Shown here: piece by piece, positions 19,213 through 28,273 of the stretch | Position numbering within the stretch: position 1 is the first letter of the stretch | Layout of the letters: every line of letters starts with the position of its first letter | Source of the DNA: Pseudarthrobacter oxydans | GTDB taxonomy: Bacteria > Actinomycetota > Actinomycetes > Actinomycetales > Micrococcaceae | Direction of reading: 5' to 3' | Length of the DNA: 64,000 nucleotides | Assembly (NCBI RefSeq): GCF_013314975.1 | Contig: NZ_JABTYH010000018.1 | Location: 1-64,000, forward strand | The notes under the pieces: generated by a model | The model's database searches: none | What the model was told of the DNA's origin: nothing | Seen by the model: only the letters and a program-made list of their open reading frames with translations | Position numbers and translations under genes: made by a program

Positions 19213-20493
19213 CTACAGGACCGGGAGGACCTCAAGGCCACCCAGGTACTTCTGCAGCGCCTTGGGCACGTTGACCGAGCCGTCCGCGTTCTGGTGGTGC
19301 TCCAGCAGCGCCACAATCCAGCGGGTGGTGGCCAGCGTGCCGTTCAGGGTGGCCACAGCGCGGGTGCCCTTGGCAACCCCCTCCGGATTCACCGCGCGTT
19401 CGCGGATGTTCAGGCGGCGGGCCTGGAAGGTGGTGCAGTTGGACGTGGAGGTCAGCTCACGGTACGCGCCCTGGGTGGGGACCCAGGCCTCGCAGTCGTA
19501 CTTCCGTGCGGCGGAGGTGCCAAGGTCACCGGCTGCAGTGTCGATCACCCGGTAGGGCAGCTCGCACTTGGCCAGCATTTCCTCTTCCCACGCCAGCAGC
19601 CGCTGGTGCTCGGCGGCGGCCTCTTCCACCGTTGTGTAGATGAACATTTCCACCTTGTTGAACTGGTGGACCCGGATGATGCCGCGGGTGTCCTTGCCGT
19701 GCGAGCCGGCTTCGCGGCGGTAGCAGGAGCTCTGGCCCGCGTAGCGGATGGGGCCGTCGGAGAAGTCCAGAATCTCGTCCGCGTGGTACCCGGCCAGCGC
19801 GACTTCCGAGGTGCCCACCAGGTAAAGGTCGTCTTCGGCAAGACGATAGATCTCGGCGTCGTGCTTTACGTCGAAGCCCGTGCCCTGCATGGTCTCCGGG
19901 CGCACCAGCGTGGGCGTGATCATCGGGACGAAGCCGGCTTCGATGGCCTGGTCCATGGCCATCTGCAGCAGCGCCATCTCCAGCCGGGCACCAACGCCGC
20001 GGAGGAAGTAGAAGCGGGCACCGGAAACCTTCGCGCCGCGCTCCATGTCAATGGCGCCGATCAGTTCACCGATTTCAAGGTGGTCCCTGGGCTCAAAGTC
20101 GGGGAATTCACGCGGGGTGCCCACCGTCTTGACCACCACGTAGTCGTCCTCGCCGCCCTCGGGTACGCCGTCCTCAATGACGTTGGGGATGGTGCGAAGC
20201 AGCTCATCCTGCTTGCTCTGCGCGGCATCGGCCTCGGCGGAGGCAGCCTTGACCGCGTTGGCCAGCTCCTTGACTTCCGCCAGCAGGGCCTTCTTTTCGT
20301 CGCCCTTCGCCTGGGCTACCTTCTTGCCGAACGCGTTCTGCTCGGCCCGGAGGTTCTCGAAGCGGATCAGCGCCGCCCGGCGCGCGGAATCCGCGGAGAT
20401 GATCGCGTCCACCACTGACTCGTCCGCGCGGCGGGCACGCTGGCTGGCACGGTATTTGTCCGGGTTTTCGCTGAGGTCTTTTACGTCGATCAC
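19213..20493 (-). CDS. serS: Seryl-tRNA synthetase
   Basis: Charges tRNA-Ser and tRNA-Sec with serine; class II synthetase. It has 426 residues, as expected. The N-terminal coiled-coil arm (about 30-100) is rich in Ala, Glu and Lys. Motif 2 is around [18 protein letters not shown] and motif 3 around [18 protein letters not shown]. The start is GTG at 20493 or the adjacent GTG at 20496; homology begins at [15 protein letters not shown] long open frame continues upstream but is not coding. It diverges from the lipid-kinase gene. No T-box or tRNA-like leader was seen. Confidence 0.96.
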   Translation of the reverse strand: MIDVKDLSENPDKYRASQRARRADESVVDAIISADSARRAALIRFENLRAEQNAFGKKVAQAKGDEKKALLAEVKELANAVKAASAEADAAQSKQDELLRTIPNVIEDGVPEGGEDDYVVVKTVGTPREFPDFEPRDHLEIGELIGAIDMERGAKVSGARFYFLRGVGARLEMALLQMAMDQAIEAGFVPMITPTLVRPETMQGTGFDVKHDAEIYRLAEDDLYLVGTSEVALAGYHADEILDFSDGPIRYAGQSSCYRREAGSHGKDTRGIIRVHQFNKVEMFIYTTVEEAAAEHQRLLAWEEEMLAKCELPYRVIDTAAGDLGTSAARKYDCEAWVPTQGAYRELTSTSNCTTFQARRLNIRERAVNPEGVAKGTRAVATLNGTLATTRWIVALLEHHQNADGSVNVPKALQKYLGGLEVLPVL

Positions 20494-20583
20494 CACACAA
20501 GGGTATCCAATCCCGCGCGCGACGGCGGGCGGCAGCGGACGGGCGGGCCCGCCCGGCTTCCGCCGGGCTACTGTTGAGGCACC

Positions 20584-21639
20584 ATGAGCGACTGGATCCT
20601 GTACCTGCTGACCGGGGTGGCCCTTGCGTTTGCCATCTCCAGCTGGTGGGGCGTGCGCAGGCTCAAGGCCCTGCACATCCGCAGTACCGTGGGCGGCGAT
20701 GCCCAGGATCCGGGCCTCACCGAACAGCGTGTCGCGGTGATCCTCAACCCCATCAAGGCACAGTCGGACGAAGCGAAACGCCTCATCCAGCGAGGCTGCC
20801 TTGCGGCAGGCTGGGAGGACCCCGTCTTTTTCGAAACGACGGCGGAGGACCCCGGCTACTCGCAGGTGGCGGCCGCCCTCGCCTCCAGGCCCGACGTCGT
20901 CCTGGTGGGCGGCGGCGACGGGACCGTCCGCGTGGTGGCCGAGTCCCTGGTGCACACCAACGTGGCCATGGGCCTGATTCCGCTGGGCACGGGCAACCTC
21001 CTGGCGCGGAACGTGGACCTGGACCTGAACGACCTGCACGCCAACGTCAACACCGCCCTGTTCGGCCGGCAGCGCCATATCGACACTGCCCGGATGGGCG
21101 TCGAAAACTCACGCACCGGCAGCTCCTCCGAGCACGTGTTCCTGGTGATCGCCGGTATCGGCATGGACGCTGAAATCCTCGCCGACACCAACGCCGGCCT
21201 AAAAAAGGCTGTGGGCTGGCTGGCGTATACCGAGGCAGGCATGCGGCATTTGCCCGGACGCCGGAAGAAGGTCTCGATCTCCCTGGACGGCAGCCCGGAG
21301 CAGGTCCGGAACATCCGCAGCGTCCTGTTCGCGAACTGCGGCCTGATCCCGGGCGGCATCGATTTCATTCCGCAGGCCATGATTGACGACGGCATGCTGG
21401 ACGTGGTGGTGATGAGCCCCCGCAGTGCCCTCGGCTGGCTGCTGATGTACGTCAAGATCATGTTCAAGCACAGCGGGAAACTGCCCGTCATGACCGTCTA
21501 CCGGTCCGGAAGGGTGGTCATCAAATGTCCCGAACCGATGGCCATCCAGCTGGACGGTGATACGGCCGGTGAAGCCACCAGGCTCACCGTCCAGGTGGAG
21601 CCGCGCTCCCTGCTGATCCGGGTCAAGGGCCAGGATTAG
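20584..21639 (+). CDS. Diacylglycerol kinase-like lipid kinase
   Basis: Member of the DAGK-catalytic/sphingosine-kinase-like family, which phosphorylates diacylglycerol or related lipids; the exact lipid is uncertain. It has 351 residues. One N-terminal transmembrane segment (about 3-22) anchors it to the membrane. The nucleotide-binding motif GGGDGT is at 109-114 and [11 protein letters not shown] follows. The C-terminal lobe has the family's IQLDGD stretch near residue 320. It diverges from serS and ends 3 bp before the stop of a small convergent gene. Confidence 0.9.
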   Translation: MSDWILYLLTGVALAFAISSWWGVRRLKALHIRSTVGGDAQDPGLTEQRVAVILNPIKAQSDEAKRLIQRGCLAAGWEDPVFFETTAEDPGYSQVAAALASRPDVVLVGGGDGTVRVVAESLVHTNVAMGLIPLGTGNLLARNVDLDLNDLHANVNTALFGRQRHIDTARMGVENSRTGSSSEHVFLVIAGIGMDAEILADTNAGLKKAVGWLAYTEAGMRHLPGRRKKVSISLDGSPEQVRNIRSVLFANCGLIPGGIDFIPQAMIDDGMLDVVVMSPRSALGWLLMYVKIMFKHSGKLPVMTVYRSGRVVIKCPEPMAIQLDGDTAGEATRLTVQVEPRSLLIRVKGQD

Positions 21640-21642
21640 CGG

Positions 21643-21846
21643 CTATTCGCTATTGCGCTTCTTTACCTCCGCCGCCTTAGCCGCCGCGTGGGCCTCGGAC
21701 TGCTCCCGGATCATGGCCTGCTCTTCTTCGAAGCGCAGGCGGTCAGCACGGTCGGCGTCGTCCCCGTCCCAGTCCTGGTTGTCGGCAGTGGGCCGGGGGT
21801 TGACGATCATCCCCTGGCCGTCGTTGTCGGTGCCGCTGGCAGTCAT
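21643..21846 (-). CDS. Small charged hypothetical protein
   Basis: A 67-residue acidic/basic mixed protein with no membrane segment. The second half (RLRFEEEQAMIREQSEAHA onwards) is predicted helical. I do not recognise a functional family, though similar short proteins are common in Micrococcaceae. The start is an ATG, and the coding bias (G/C at third positions) supports expression. Its upstream region carries a GTAAGCAT element at 21889, a degenerate copy of the dyad found before other small-protein genes here. Confidence 0.7.
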   Translation of the reverse strand: MTASGTDNDGQGMIVNPRPTADNQDWDGDDADRADRLRFEEEQAMIREQSEAHAAAKAAEVKKRNSE

Positions 21847-21888
21847 GACGCGCTCCCTTCGCTAGGGGCCATCCCCCGTGTGGATCAA

Positions 21889-21902
21889 GTAAGCATACGC
21901 AT
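21889..21902 (-). promoter_or_regulatory. Degenerate GTAAG-N4-CTTAC-type element
   Basis: Plus-strand GTAAGCATACGCAT. The left half GTAAGCAT matches the dyads at 25779 and 49503; the right half is poorly conserved. It lies about 42 bp upstream of the small gene starting at 21846. Weak by itself; listed because it belongs to the set. Confidence 0.3.
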
Positions 21903-21940
21903 TGTCCACAACCCGCGGAAGTACTTGGAACGGCATTCAC

Positions 21941-22921
21941 CTACGCTTTGGGCGAAGCGGAGGAACCGTTTTCGGCGGGCTCTCCTGCAGGCCGGAGAAT
22001 GCCTGCCACCCACGCCCGTGCCGATTGGAAGGCCTGGTCAGCAGTGTGCGGCTCAACCGGTGCTGCCTGCAAGTCGGCCCGCGGATATGACCCCAGGAAG
22101 CGGGTGGCGGGACTGATGCGGTGGAGCCCGGCCAGGGCGTCGGCCATCCGTTCGTCGCCCACGTGCCCGTCGGCGTCGATGCTGAAGAAGTAGTCCCCGA
22201 GGTACTGTCCGGTGGGCCGGGACTCGATGCGGCTGAGGTTCACTCCCCGGCTGGCGAACTGGTCGAGGATTTCCATGAGGGCGCCGGGCCGGTCCTCGGG
22301 GAGCGGGACCACCAGCGTGGTCTTGTCCGCACCTGTGCGCGCGGGCAGGACACCCGGCCGGCTGACCAGGATAAAACGGGTCACGGCGTCCGGGTTGTCG
22401 CCGATATCCTCAGCCAACACCGAGAGTCCGGGCTGCTCCCGGGCCACCAACGGAGCGCAAATGGCGGCGTCATAATGGCAGTCCTCTTCAAGGAGCCCCA
22501 GGGCTGAGGCAGCCGTGGACGGGCCGGGAACATATTCTGCTGACGGAATATTTGCGTCCATCCACAGGCGGCACTGTGCCCAGGCATGGCCGTGGGTTGA
22601 TACCCGCCGCACGTCGGCCAAGCGGACTCCGGGCCTTGCCACCAGCACGAAGCTGATGGGCACCAGGACTTCGCGGATAATCCGCAGCTCGCCACCGCCG
22701 GCGATCGCGTCGAGGGTGGCGGTGACGCCGCCTTCAACGGAGTTTTCGATCGGGACCATCGCGGCGTGGACTGATCCGTCGCGCACCCAGTCCAGTGCAG
22801 CGTTGACGTTCGAGGCCGGGACGCGGGTGGCCTGCCCGGCGTCCGGCACCTGCAGGAGGGCTGCCTCGGTGAAGGTACCCTGTGGCCCCAGGAAGGCATA
22901 GGTGGGGGAGGACGCGGACAT
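21941..22921 (-). CDS. pheA: Prephenate dehydratase
   Basis: Converts prephenate to phenylpyruvate in phenylalanine synthesis. It has 326 residues. The catalytic domain begins YAFLGPQGTFTEAAL and includes VPIENSVEGGV and the substrate-site STHGHAWAQCR (Thr-His-Gly). An ACT regulatory domain follows from about residue 200 (TTLVVPLPEDRPGALMEIL) with the phenylalanine-binding ESRPTGQYLGDYFF motif, so feedback inhibition by phenylalanine is expected. The second ATG (22921) is preferred because AGGA lies 6 nt before it and abuts the first ATG (22927). The C-terminal extension after the ACT domain is unconserved. Confidence 0.95.
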   Translation of the reverse strand: MSASSPTYAFLGPQGTFTEAALLQVPDAGQATRVPASNVNAALDWVRDGSVHAAMVPIENSVEGGVTATLDAIAGGGELRIIREVLVPISFVLVARPGVRLADVRRVSTHGHAWAQCRLWMDANIPSAEYVPGPSTAASALGLLEEDCHYDAAICAPLVAREQPGLSVLAEDIGDNPDAVTRFILVSRPGVLPARTGADKTTLVVPLPEDRPGALMEILDQFASRGVNLSRIESRPTGQYLGDYFFSIDADGHVGDERMADALAGLHRISPATRFLGSYPRADLQAAPVEPHTADQAFQSARAWVAGILRPAGEPAENGSSASPKA

Positions 22922-23003
22922 ACACATTCCTTTACGGGATCAGCGCCGACGGGAGCGCCGGCAGAAGCTGCAGCCGGGACATGCCCGGGTCCAAGCCTCC
23001 CTG

Positions 23004-23330
23004 CTAGAGCACCATCGGCTTCAGGCCGTTGTCCGAGACGAGCGGCTTGCCGGCCTCCAGCCACATGTCCATCCCGCCGGAAACGTTGATGGCGGTATAG
23101 CCCTGGCCGGTAAGCCACTGCGCAGCGCGGAAGGAGCGCCCGCCGGTGCGGCAGATGACGTAGACATCCTCGTCCGGATCGAGTTCATCCAGCCGCGCCG
23201 GGAGCTGGTCCATGGGAATGTGGAGGGCACCATCTGCATGGCCTGCCACCCACTCGTAGTCCTCGCGGACGTCTAGGATGACGGCGTCATCGGGGATGTC
23301 GCCGACGGGGACGTTGTCGAAATCGCTCAT
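23004..23330 (-). CDS. Single-domain rhodanese
   Basis: Rhodanese-like sulfurtransferase domain of 108 residues. The active-site loop is CRTGGRS (about 60-66), with Cys as the persulfide carrier, preceded by ILDVREDYEWVAGH, the family signature. Short single-domain forms supply or carry sulfane sulfur, but the acceptor here is unknown. It lies 83 bp upstream of pheA on the same strand and diverges from the amidase gene. Confidence 0.9.
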   Translation of the reverse strand: MSDFDNVPVGDIPDDAVILDVREDYEWVAGHADGALHIPMDQLPARLDELDPDEDVYVICRTGGRSFRAAQWLTGQGYTAINVSGGMDMWLEAGKPLVSDNGLKPMVL

Positions 23331-23526
23331 GGAGGGTCCTGCCTTCGCGGATCGGTGTCGGATTAAAGCCTAGTGCTTCCGCCTCCACCTGGCGGCAGGC
23401 CCGGCCCACGTTAAGCTTCTGAGTGACCCTAGGAGGAACCGTTGTTCCCTGCGCAGCCCGCCCCGGCCACTGCCGGAAGCCGCAGCTTCCCGCCACGGCA
23501 CTGCCCTGGCGTGGAGGCGTGCGGCC

Positions 23527-24954
23527 TTGCCTGAACTCCACGAACTGCCGGCCGTCGCCCTCCGGGATCTCCTGCGGAAGGGGCAGGTGTCAGCGGCGGA
23601 GGCCGCGGCGCATTTCCTGGCCAGGATCGAACAGCAGAACCCGCTGCTGGGCGCTTTCATTACGGTGACGGCGGAACAGGCGATGGCGGACGCCCGCACC
23701 GCCGACTCGGCGCGTTCCCACACCCCTTCCGGGGAACTGCCCCTGCTCCACGGCATGCCCCTGGCTTTCAAGGACCTCACCGACGTGGCGGGTGTGGTGA
23801 CCACCCACGGCAGTGCGGCCCTGGACCATAAGCCGGCACCCGCGGACGGCCCCCTGGTTGCCCTGCTCAAGGAAGCGGGCGTGACCCCCCTGGGCAAGAC
23901 CCAGGTTCCCGAATTCGGGCTGACGGCCTACAGCGAAAACCGGATTGCGCCTCCGTCGCGCAATCCCCATGCCCTGAGCCGAAGCTCAGGGGGCTCTTCC
24001 GGCGGCAGCGCTGCAGCCGTGGCAGCGGGACTCCTGCCTTTCGCCCCAGGCACCGACGGCGGCGGCTCGGTCCGGATCCCCGCAGCCGCCTGCGGGCTGG
24101 TAGGGCTCAAGCCGGGCCGCGGTGTGGTCCCGGCCGGTGAAAGCGCTGGTGATCCCGCGCGGCTGGTGGTGGCCGGTCCCATCGCCCGGGACTCCGTGGA
24201 TGCGGCGCTCATGATGGACGCCCTGGCGGCACCTGGCGCGGCAGGCAGGCCGGATGGCGGCTACCTTGCAGCGGTAGGCCAGGAGCCTCCGCGGCTGCGG
24301 ATCGGCATCAGCCTGGACAGCCCGTGGTCCGGCACCTTCCCCTTCATCCCGGAGCAGGATGCGCTGGATGCCCTCCGGGTGGGCGGGGACCTGCTGGAAC
24401 ATGCCGGGCATGCCCTCAGCGACGCTTCCATCCGGTACGACAACCGGTACCCGGACGCCTTCACGTCGGCATGGACAGCCGCAGTGGGCGCGGCCAGGAT
24501 CAGCCCCCACCGCGAGGCCCTGCTGGCGCCCCTCACCCGCACCTTCCGGCGCCGCGCCCAGCAGCGGAGCCCGGCCAAACTCGCCGAGTCCCTCGCATTC
24601 CTGCGCCAGTTCCAGCAAGACACCGTGGCGCAGTACGCGCAGTGGGACCTGATGCTCATGCCGTCGCTCGCCCAGGCACCGCGCCCTGTGGGCTGGTTTA
24701 CCGGTGCCATGCACGGCACTGACCGCTGGCCCGCCGCGCAGTGGCCGGGAGATGCCGACGGCGATTACCGCAAACAGTGCGAATACGCTCCCTGGTCCTC
24801 CATGGTGAACGTCTGCGGACTGCCGGCCATCACGCTCCCCGTGCACTGGACCGGCGGGGCGCCAGGGCTGGGGCTGCCGATGGGAATCCAGCTTCTGGGA
24901 CCTCCGGGATCAGAGTCCCTCCTGCTGCGGGTGGCGCGCCAGCTGGGCTTCTGA
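23527..24954 (+). CDS. Amidase signature family enzyme
   Basis: Hydrolyses an amide bond; related to GatA and indoleacetamide/aliphatic amidases. The substrate is unknown, and no gatB or gatC is adjacent. It has 475 residues. The Ser-cisSer-Lys triad is visible: Lys82 in AFKDLTDVAG, cis-Ser157 in SSGGSSGGSAA and nucleophile Ser181 in DGGGSVRIPAA. The start is a TTG, chosen because GGAGG lies 9 nt before it and homology starts with LPAVALRDLLRKGQ. No signal peptide is present. Confidence 0.9.
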   Translation: MPELHELPAVALRDLLRKGQVSAAEAAAHFLARIEQQNPLLGAFITVTAEQAMADARTADSARSHTPSGELPLLHGMPLAFKDLTDVAGVVTTHGSAALDHKPAPADGPLVALLKEAGVTPLGKTQVPEFGLTAYSENRIAPPSRNPHALSRSSGGSSGGSAAAVAAGLLPFAPGTDGGGSVRIPAAACGLVGLKPGRGVVPAGESAGDPARLVVAGPIARDSVDAALMMDALAAPGAAGRPDGGYLAAVGQEPPRLRIGISLDSPWSGTFPFIPEQDALDALRVGGDLLEHAGHALSDASIRYDNRYPDAFTSAWTAAVGAARISPHREALLAPLTRTFRRRAQQRSPAKLAESLAFLRQFQQDTVAQYAQWDLMLMPSLAQAPRPVGWFTGAMHGTDRWPAAQWPGDADGDYRKQCEYAPWSSMVNVCGLPAITLPVHWTGGAPGLGLPMGIQLLGPPGSESLLLRVARQLGF

Positions 24955-25097
24955 CCAGCATGTTTGTCCAGCCGGGCCAGTTGTTGACCTCCTCCTTACG
25001 CCCGCTTAATGCGCCTGTAACCCGCGGGGAGCAGACTTGTGCCCGTGCCAGGCCGCGGCACCCTTCCGCCAGCCACTGCTCGACGAGGAGTTCCCTT

Positions 25098-25325
25098 ATG
25101 AAAGCTGAAAATTCCAGCACGCCTGCCGGCGGGGTGCTTCCTCAACCGGACGGCGCCAGGCCGGACCTCAGCAACGCAACGATCAGGGAGGACCTGGCCG
25201 GGCGGGGCCGCTGCGCCCTGGTCCATCTCCCCACCGGACGGACCTGCCTCCTGCAGCTCCGGCACCATGGACCGTGCGAGTTCCACCGTCCACAGGAGGC
25301 CGACGACGTCGTCGCCGGCGGGTGA
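25098..25325 (+). CDS. Small hypothetical protein (75 aa)
   Basis: A 75-residue product with a good ribosome-binding site (GAGGAG about 8 nt before the ATG). The first 30 residues are polar and low complexity. The rest (REDLAGRGRCALVHLPTGR, then a Cys/His-containing stretch) has a single Cys pair and could fold as a small beta domain. I do not recognise the family. It precedes another small gene at 25454 on the same strand, separated by 128 bp. Confidence 0.6.
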   Translation: MKAENSSTPAGGVLPQPDGARPDLSNATIREDLAGRGRCALVHLPTGRTCLLQLRHHGPCEFHRPQEADDVVAGG

Positions 25326-25453
25326 CCGCGACGTAGAGCACGAGCGCCGGCGGGCATGGGCACAGGAAGCCGGGCCGTGCGTTGCGCAAAAGTGTCGACT
25401 CCGCCGCGGATCAGGAGGACGATTAAAGGGCAGTCACTGTGAGGAGGTCTGTG

Positions 25454-25657
25454 ATGTGCTATTCATCCAGCAAGGACTTCGGGTGGGGCATCAGGAAAGA
25501 ATCCGACAGCAAGCCCGAGGCAAAGCACGAAGCCCCGGCGGAAACTCCGGAGAAGCCGGTCAAGGCACAGGACTTCACGTTCTGGGCATTCCCGGACTGG
25601 CGGAAGACACGGACGCCGGGCACCCGTTCAGCTGAACGGAGCAAGGAGAGGGTCTGA
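25454..25657 (+). CDS. Small conserved actinobacterial protein (67 aa)
   Basis: A 67-residue protein starting MCYSSSKDFGWG, followed by a Lys/Glu/Pro-rich central part and an aromatic segment DFTFWAFPDWRK. The MCYSS...GW start is seen in small uncharacterised actinobacterial proteins. The ATG at 25454 is supported by GAGGAGG 7 nt upstream. It is followed within 20 bp by a terminator-like hairpin, so it is probably monocistronic. Function unknown. Confidence 0.7.
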   Translation: MCYSSSKDFGWGIRKESDSKPEAKHEAPAETPEKPVKAQDFTFWAFPDWRKTRTPGTRSAERSKERV

Positions 25658-25675
25658 GGCCGCGTCAAGGTCAAC

Positions 25676-25702
25676 GGAAGGGTCTTCGCTGAAGGCCCTT
25701 CC
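25676..25702 (+). terminator. Intrinsic terminator after the 67-aa gene
   Basis: A 12-bp stem (GGAAGGGTCTTC with GAAGGCCCTTCC, one T-G wobble) and a 3-nt loop start 19 bp after the stop at 25657. It is followed by CATCTTTCC, a weak pyrimidine tail. Confidence 0.6.
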
Positions 25703-25778
25703 CATCTTTCCTGGCCGGCGGCAGGCCGGAGCGCGTCCCGCATTGTGCTGCGGCAAACCCTCCCACTATGGTTGAACC

Positions 25779-25792
25779 ATAAGCATGCTTAT
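25779..25792 (+). promoter_or_regulatory. ATAAG-CATG-CTTAT dyad with adjacent TATTAT
   Basis: A perfect 14-bp palindrome 27 bp before the lapA-like start. TATTAT (25790-25795) overlaps its right end and would serve as a -10 box, so the dyad sits in the spacer or -35 zone. A close copy lies at 49503 and a matching dyad at 43575. Confidence 0.5.
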
Positions 25793-25819
25793 TATCTGCA
25801 CGTGACGAAGGGAACCAGC

Positions 25820-26275
25820 ATGAGTACCGGAAACTACCCATCCGCAGGACAGCCGGAACCGGGAACCGGGAACCACGCCGGCATCCCCTCCGCGCCGGCC
25901 CGCACGCCCTCCCCCGCGGATTCCACCGCGGACTCCGCCCTGGCCCGTCCGGACGCGGCCCCGCCGGCAAGCACGGGCACGCCTGCGCCACAGCCATCGG
26001 CCGCTGCAGACCAGCCAAGGGTGACCCGGGCGGGGGTTGTGTGGGCGGCAGTCGTAGCGGCCCTGGTGCTCCTGATCCTGCTGATCATCTTCATCCTCCA
26101 GAACCAGGACCAGGTGGCCGTCCGGTACTTCGGCCTGGAAGGTCTTGTGCCGCTGGGCATGGCGCTGTTTATTGCCAGCGTGACCGGAGGGGTCCTGGTT
26201 GCCATGGCCGGCGGCGCCCGCATCCTCCAGCTCCGCAGGAACGCCCACCGCGCACGGCTGCGGCAACGGAAGTAG
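25820..26275 (+). CDS. LapA family (DUF1049) membrane protein
   Basis: Lipopolysaccharide-assembly-protein-A-like domain protein; in Gram-positives these small membrane proteins have no established role. It has 151 residues. A long Pro/Ala/Thr-rich N-terminus (about 1-65) precedes two transmembrane helices (about 73-95 and 112-134) joined by QNQDQVAVRYFGLEG, the conserved DUF1049 loop. The C-terminus is Arg-rich and cytoplasmic. The ATG at 25820 follows GAAGGGAA. A dyad element lies just upstream. Confidence 0.85.
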   Translation: MSTGNYPSAGQPEPGTGNHAGIPSAPARTPSPADSTADSALARPDAAPPASTGTPAPQPSAAADQPRVTRAGVVWAAVVAALVLLILLIIFILQNQDQVAVRYFGLEGLVPLGMALFIASVTGGVLVAMAGGARILQLRRNAHRARLRQRK

Positions 26276-26385
26276 GGCGGCGGAACCGGAAGAAGGCGGG
26301 TGCAGCGCAGCCGGGCACAGCGATTCCTCCCGTAGAGCGCAGCCGGTCTTGAGTCCGACGGCGGCCTCCGCGGTGCGCGGTCAGC

Positions 26386-27894
26386 TCACCGCGCGCCGAG
26401 GTTGCGGTACTTCGCTGACCGCGCGGCGATGAGCCCATCCACGGGAAGACCGGCGATCGACGCCAGCTCGTATTCGATGGCCCGGGCCATCCGCACGCAG
26501 AACTCACGGGGTTCCAGCGAGGCGTCATCGCGCTCGTCCACGATGTGGTCCACCAGGCCGTGGGCATAAAGGGACGCCACATTCACCCCCTGCGCCTGGG
26601 CCATCGCGGGTGCATGCTCCACGGTGCGGTGCACGATGGCACTGGCACCCTCGGGAGGCAGGGGGGACAGCCAGCTGTGCTGTGCCGCGATGGTCCTGTC
26701 CGCGGGCAGCAGCGCCAGCGCCCCTCCCCCGGACCCCTGGCCCAGCAGCACCGAGACTGACGGCGCGGCCAGCCCGATGAGTTCGTGCAGGGACCGCGCA
26801 ATCTCTCCTGCCAGTCCGCCTTCCTCCGCCTCCTGCGAGAGCGCCGCACCCGCAGTATCGATGACGGTGAGCAGCGGCAGCCTCAGCTCCTCCGCAAGTT
26901 TCATGCCGCGCCGGGCTTCCCGCAGTGAACCGGGGCCCATGCCGGCGGCGGCCTTGCGCAGCGGGCGGGCGTGGCCCAGGACGATGCAGGACTGCCCGCC
27001 GAAGCGCGCCAGGGCCAGCAGCAGCCCGGGGTCCTTCTCCCCCTGGCCCGTCCCGTTGAGCGGCAGCGCATCGACGGCACCAAATTTCAGGAGCTGCCTC
27101 AGGTCGGGACGCCGGGGATGCCGGGAAATGCCGATGGAGGTCCAGGCGTCCGCAGCAGCGGGCCGCACCGCGAGCGTGGCAGGCGCCTGCGGAAGGGCGG
27201 CCTTCTCCCCGCACAGGATGTCCAGGGCCCGGGCCACCAGGCCGGCAAGCTGGCCGGGCTCCACAACGCCGTCGATCAGTCCCTTGCTGAACAGGTTCTC
27301 CGAAGTTTGCACGTCTGCAGGGAAAGCCTCCCCGTACAGCGCCTCGTAAACCCGGGGGCCGAGGAACCCCAGCAGTGCCCCGGGTTCGGCCACGTTGATG
27401 TGGCCCAGGGATCCCCAGGAGGCCATGACGCCGCCGGTGGTGGGGTGCCGCAGGTAGACGAGGTACGGCAGCCCGGCCTGGCGGTGGGCCCGGACGGCCC
27501 CGGTGATCTTCACCATGGACAGGAAGGCCAGTGTCCCTTCCTGCATGCGGGTGCCGCCGGAGGCGGGCCCGGCGAGCAGCGGCAGCCCCTCGGCGGTGGC
27601 CCGTTCGACGGCGGCTACGATCCGCTCCGCCGCGGCGTGGCCGATGGAGCCGGCCAGGAAGGAGAATTCGCTGACGATCACCGCCACCCGGCGCCCCCTG
27701 ATGAGCCCGGCGCCCGTGATCACGGACTCGTCGGTCCCGCTCCGCTCCCGGGCTATTGCCAGGTCGCGGAAGTACTCTGCGGAGACCTCGGGTTCCCGTG
27801 CCGGCGCATCCCAGGAAACGAAGGAACCGCGGTCCACCACGTTGTCCAGCAGTTCAGCCGCGCCCAGGTGCCGCACCTTTTCCGTCGTCGGCAT
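26386..27894 (-). CDS. Acyl-CoA carboxylase carboxyltransferase, fused beta-alpha (AccD-AccA type)
   Basis: Transfers CO2 from carboxybiotin to acetyl- or another acyl-CoA. It has 502 residues: an AccD-like beta half (about 1-235, with GPASGGTRMQEGTLAF and HPTTGGVMASWG), then an AccA-like alpha half (about 245-502, with VIDTAGAALSQEAEE and GQGSGGGALALLPADR). The N-terminal Cys4 zinc ribbon of E. coli AccD is absent. No biotin carboxylase or BCCP gene is adjacent, so the partner must be encoded elsewhere. It converges with lapA. Acetyl-CoA is the default substrate guess; propionyl-CoA cannot be excluded. Confidence 0.85.
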   Translation of the reverse strand: MPTTEKVRHLGAAELLDNVVDRGSFVSWDAPAREPEVSAEYFRDLAIARERSGTDESVITGAGLIRGRRVAVIVSEFSFLAGSIGHAAAERIVAAVERATAEGLPLLAGPASGGTRMQEGTLAFLSMVKITGAVRAHRQAGLPYLVYLRHPTTGGVMASWGSLGHINVAEPGALLGFLGPRVYEALYGEAFPADVQTSENLFSKGLIDGVVEPGQLAGLVARALDILCGEKAALPQAPATLAVRPAAADAWTSIGISRHPRRPDLRQLLKFGAVDALPLNGTGQGEKDPGLLLALARFGGQSCIVLGHARPLRKAAAGMGPGSLREARRGMKLAEELRLPLLTVIDTAGAALSQEAEEGGLAGEIARSLHELIGLAAPSVSVLLGQGSGGGALALLPADRTIAAQHSWLSPLPPEGASAIVHRTVEHAPAMAQAQGVNVASLYAHGLVDHIVDERDDASLEPREFCVRMARAIEYELASIAGLPVDGLIAARSAKYRNLGAR

Positions 27895-28273
27895 GCTACT
27901 TCGCCCCGGCGGTCACGGTGGCTGCAAGGCCCGGGCAGTCGCTCGCCTCGCACCGCAAGATTGCCGATGCCATCCGGAGCCAGGACGCTGAGGGGGCGGC
28001 GGAGGCCATGCTGGCCCACATCGAGCTGGTCTCGGACGTGGAGCTGCTCCGCTAACTGCACTCCCCTGGCAGGCGGCCGCGCAGTCGACGGGCCAGGCCG
28101 CCAAAAAGCTGTTGACCGGGCCCTTCGGCGATCCTAAAATCTGGACATCACCTGAGCCTGCCCCTGGTGCTTGCAGGTATTTCTTCCAGCGAGTATTCCT
28201 TCCAGCGAGGTGCCCCGGCGCCTCTCACTTCCCCTCATATTGCACAGGGCCCAGACCCTTAGCGGAAGCACTG
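27895..28273. other. Intergenic region between accAD-like gene and FAD oxidase
   Basis: 379 bp with no intact gene. It contains the FCD remnant at 27936-28055. Beyond that, a duplicated ATTTCTTCCAGCGAG / ATTCCTTCCAGCGAG direct repeat lies near 28180-28210. No clear promoter was identified. Confidence 0.6.
27936..28055 (+). pseudogene. Remnant of a GntR/FadR (FCD) regulator C-terminus
   Basis: About 40 codons read SLASHRKIADAIRSQDAEGA and then a helix containing AMLAHIELV before a TAA. The H-x2-I-x2-AI-x3-D-x2-GA-x2-AM-x2-H spacing is that of the last helices of FCD-domain GntR regulators. There is no DNA-binding domain or start codon upstream; instead the accAD-like gene begins 41 bp to the left, divergently. 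The fragment is therefore the tail of a deleted regulator. Confidence 0.65.

Noticed and set aside
19213-21078. A longer serS reading frame with a 195-residue N-terminal extension
   Set aside because: The extension is antisense to the lipid-kinase gene and is not part of SerRS; the true start is at or next to 20493.
25779-25792. The ATAAGCATGCTTAT palindrome considered as a chance event
   Set aside because: Kept as a signal instead, because matching dyads occur at 43575 and 49503 in equivalent positions before small genes.
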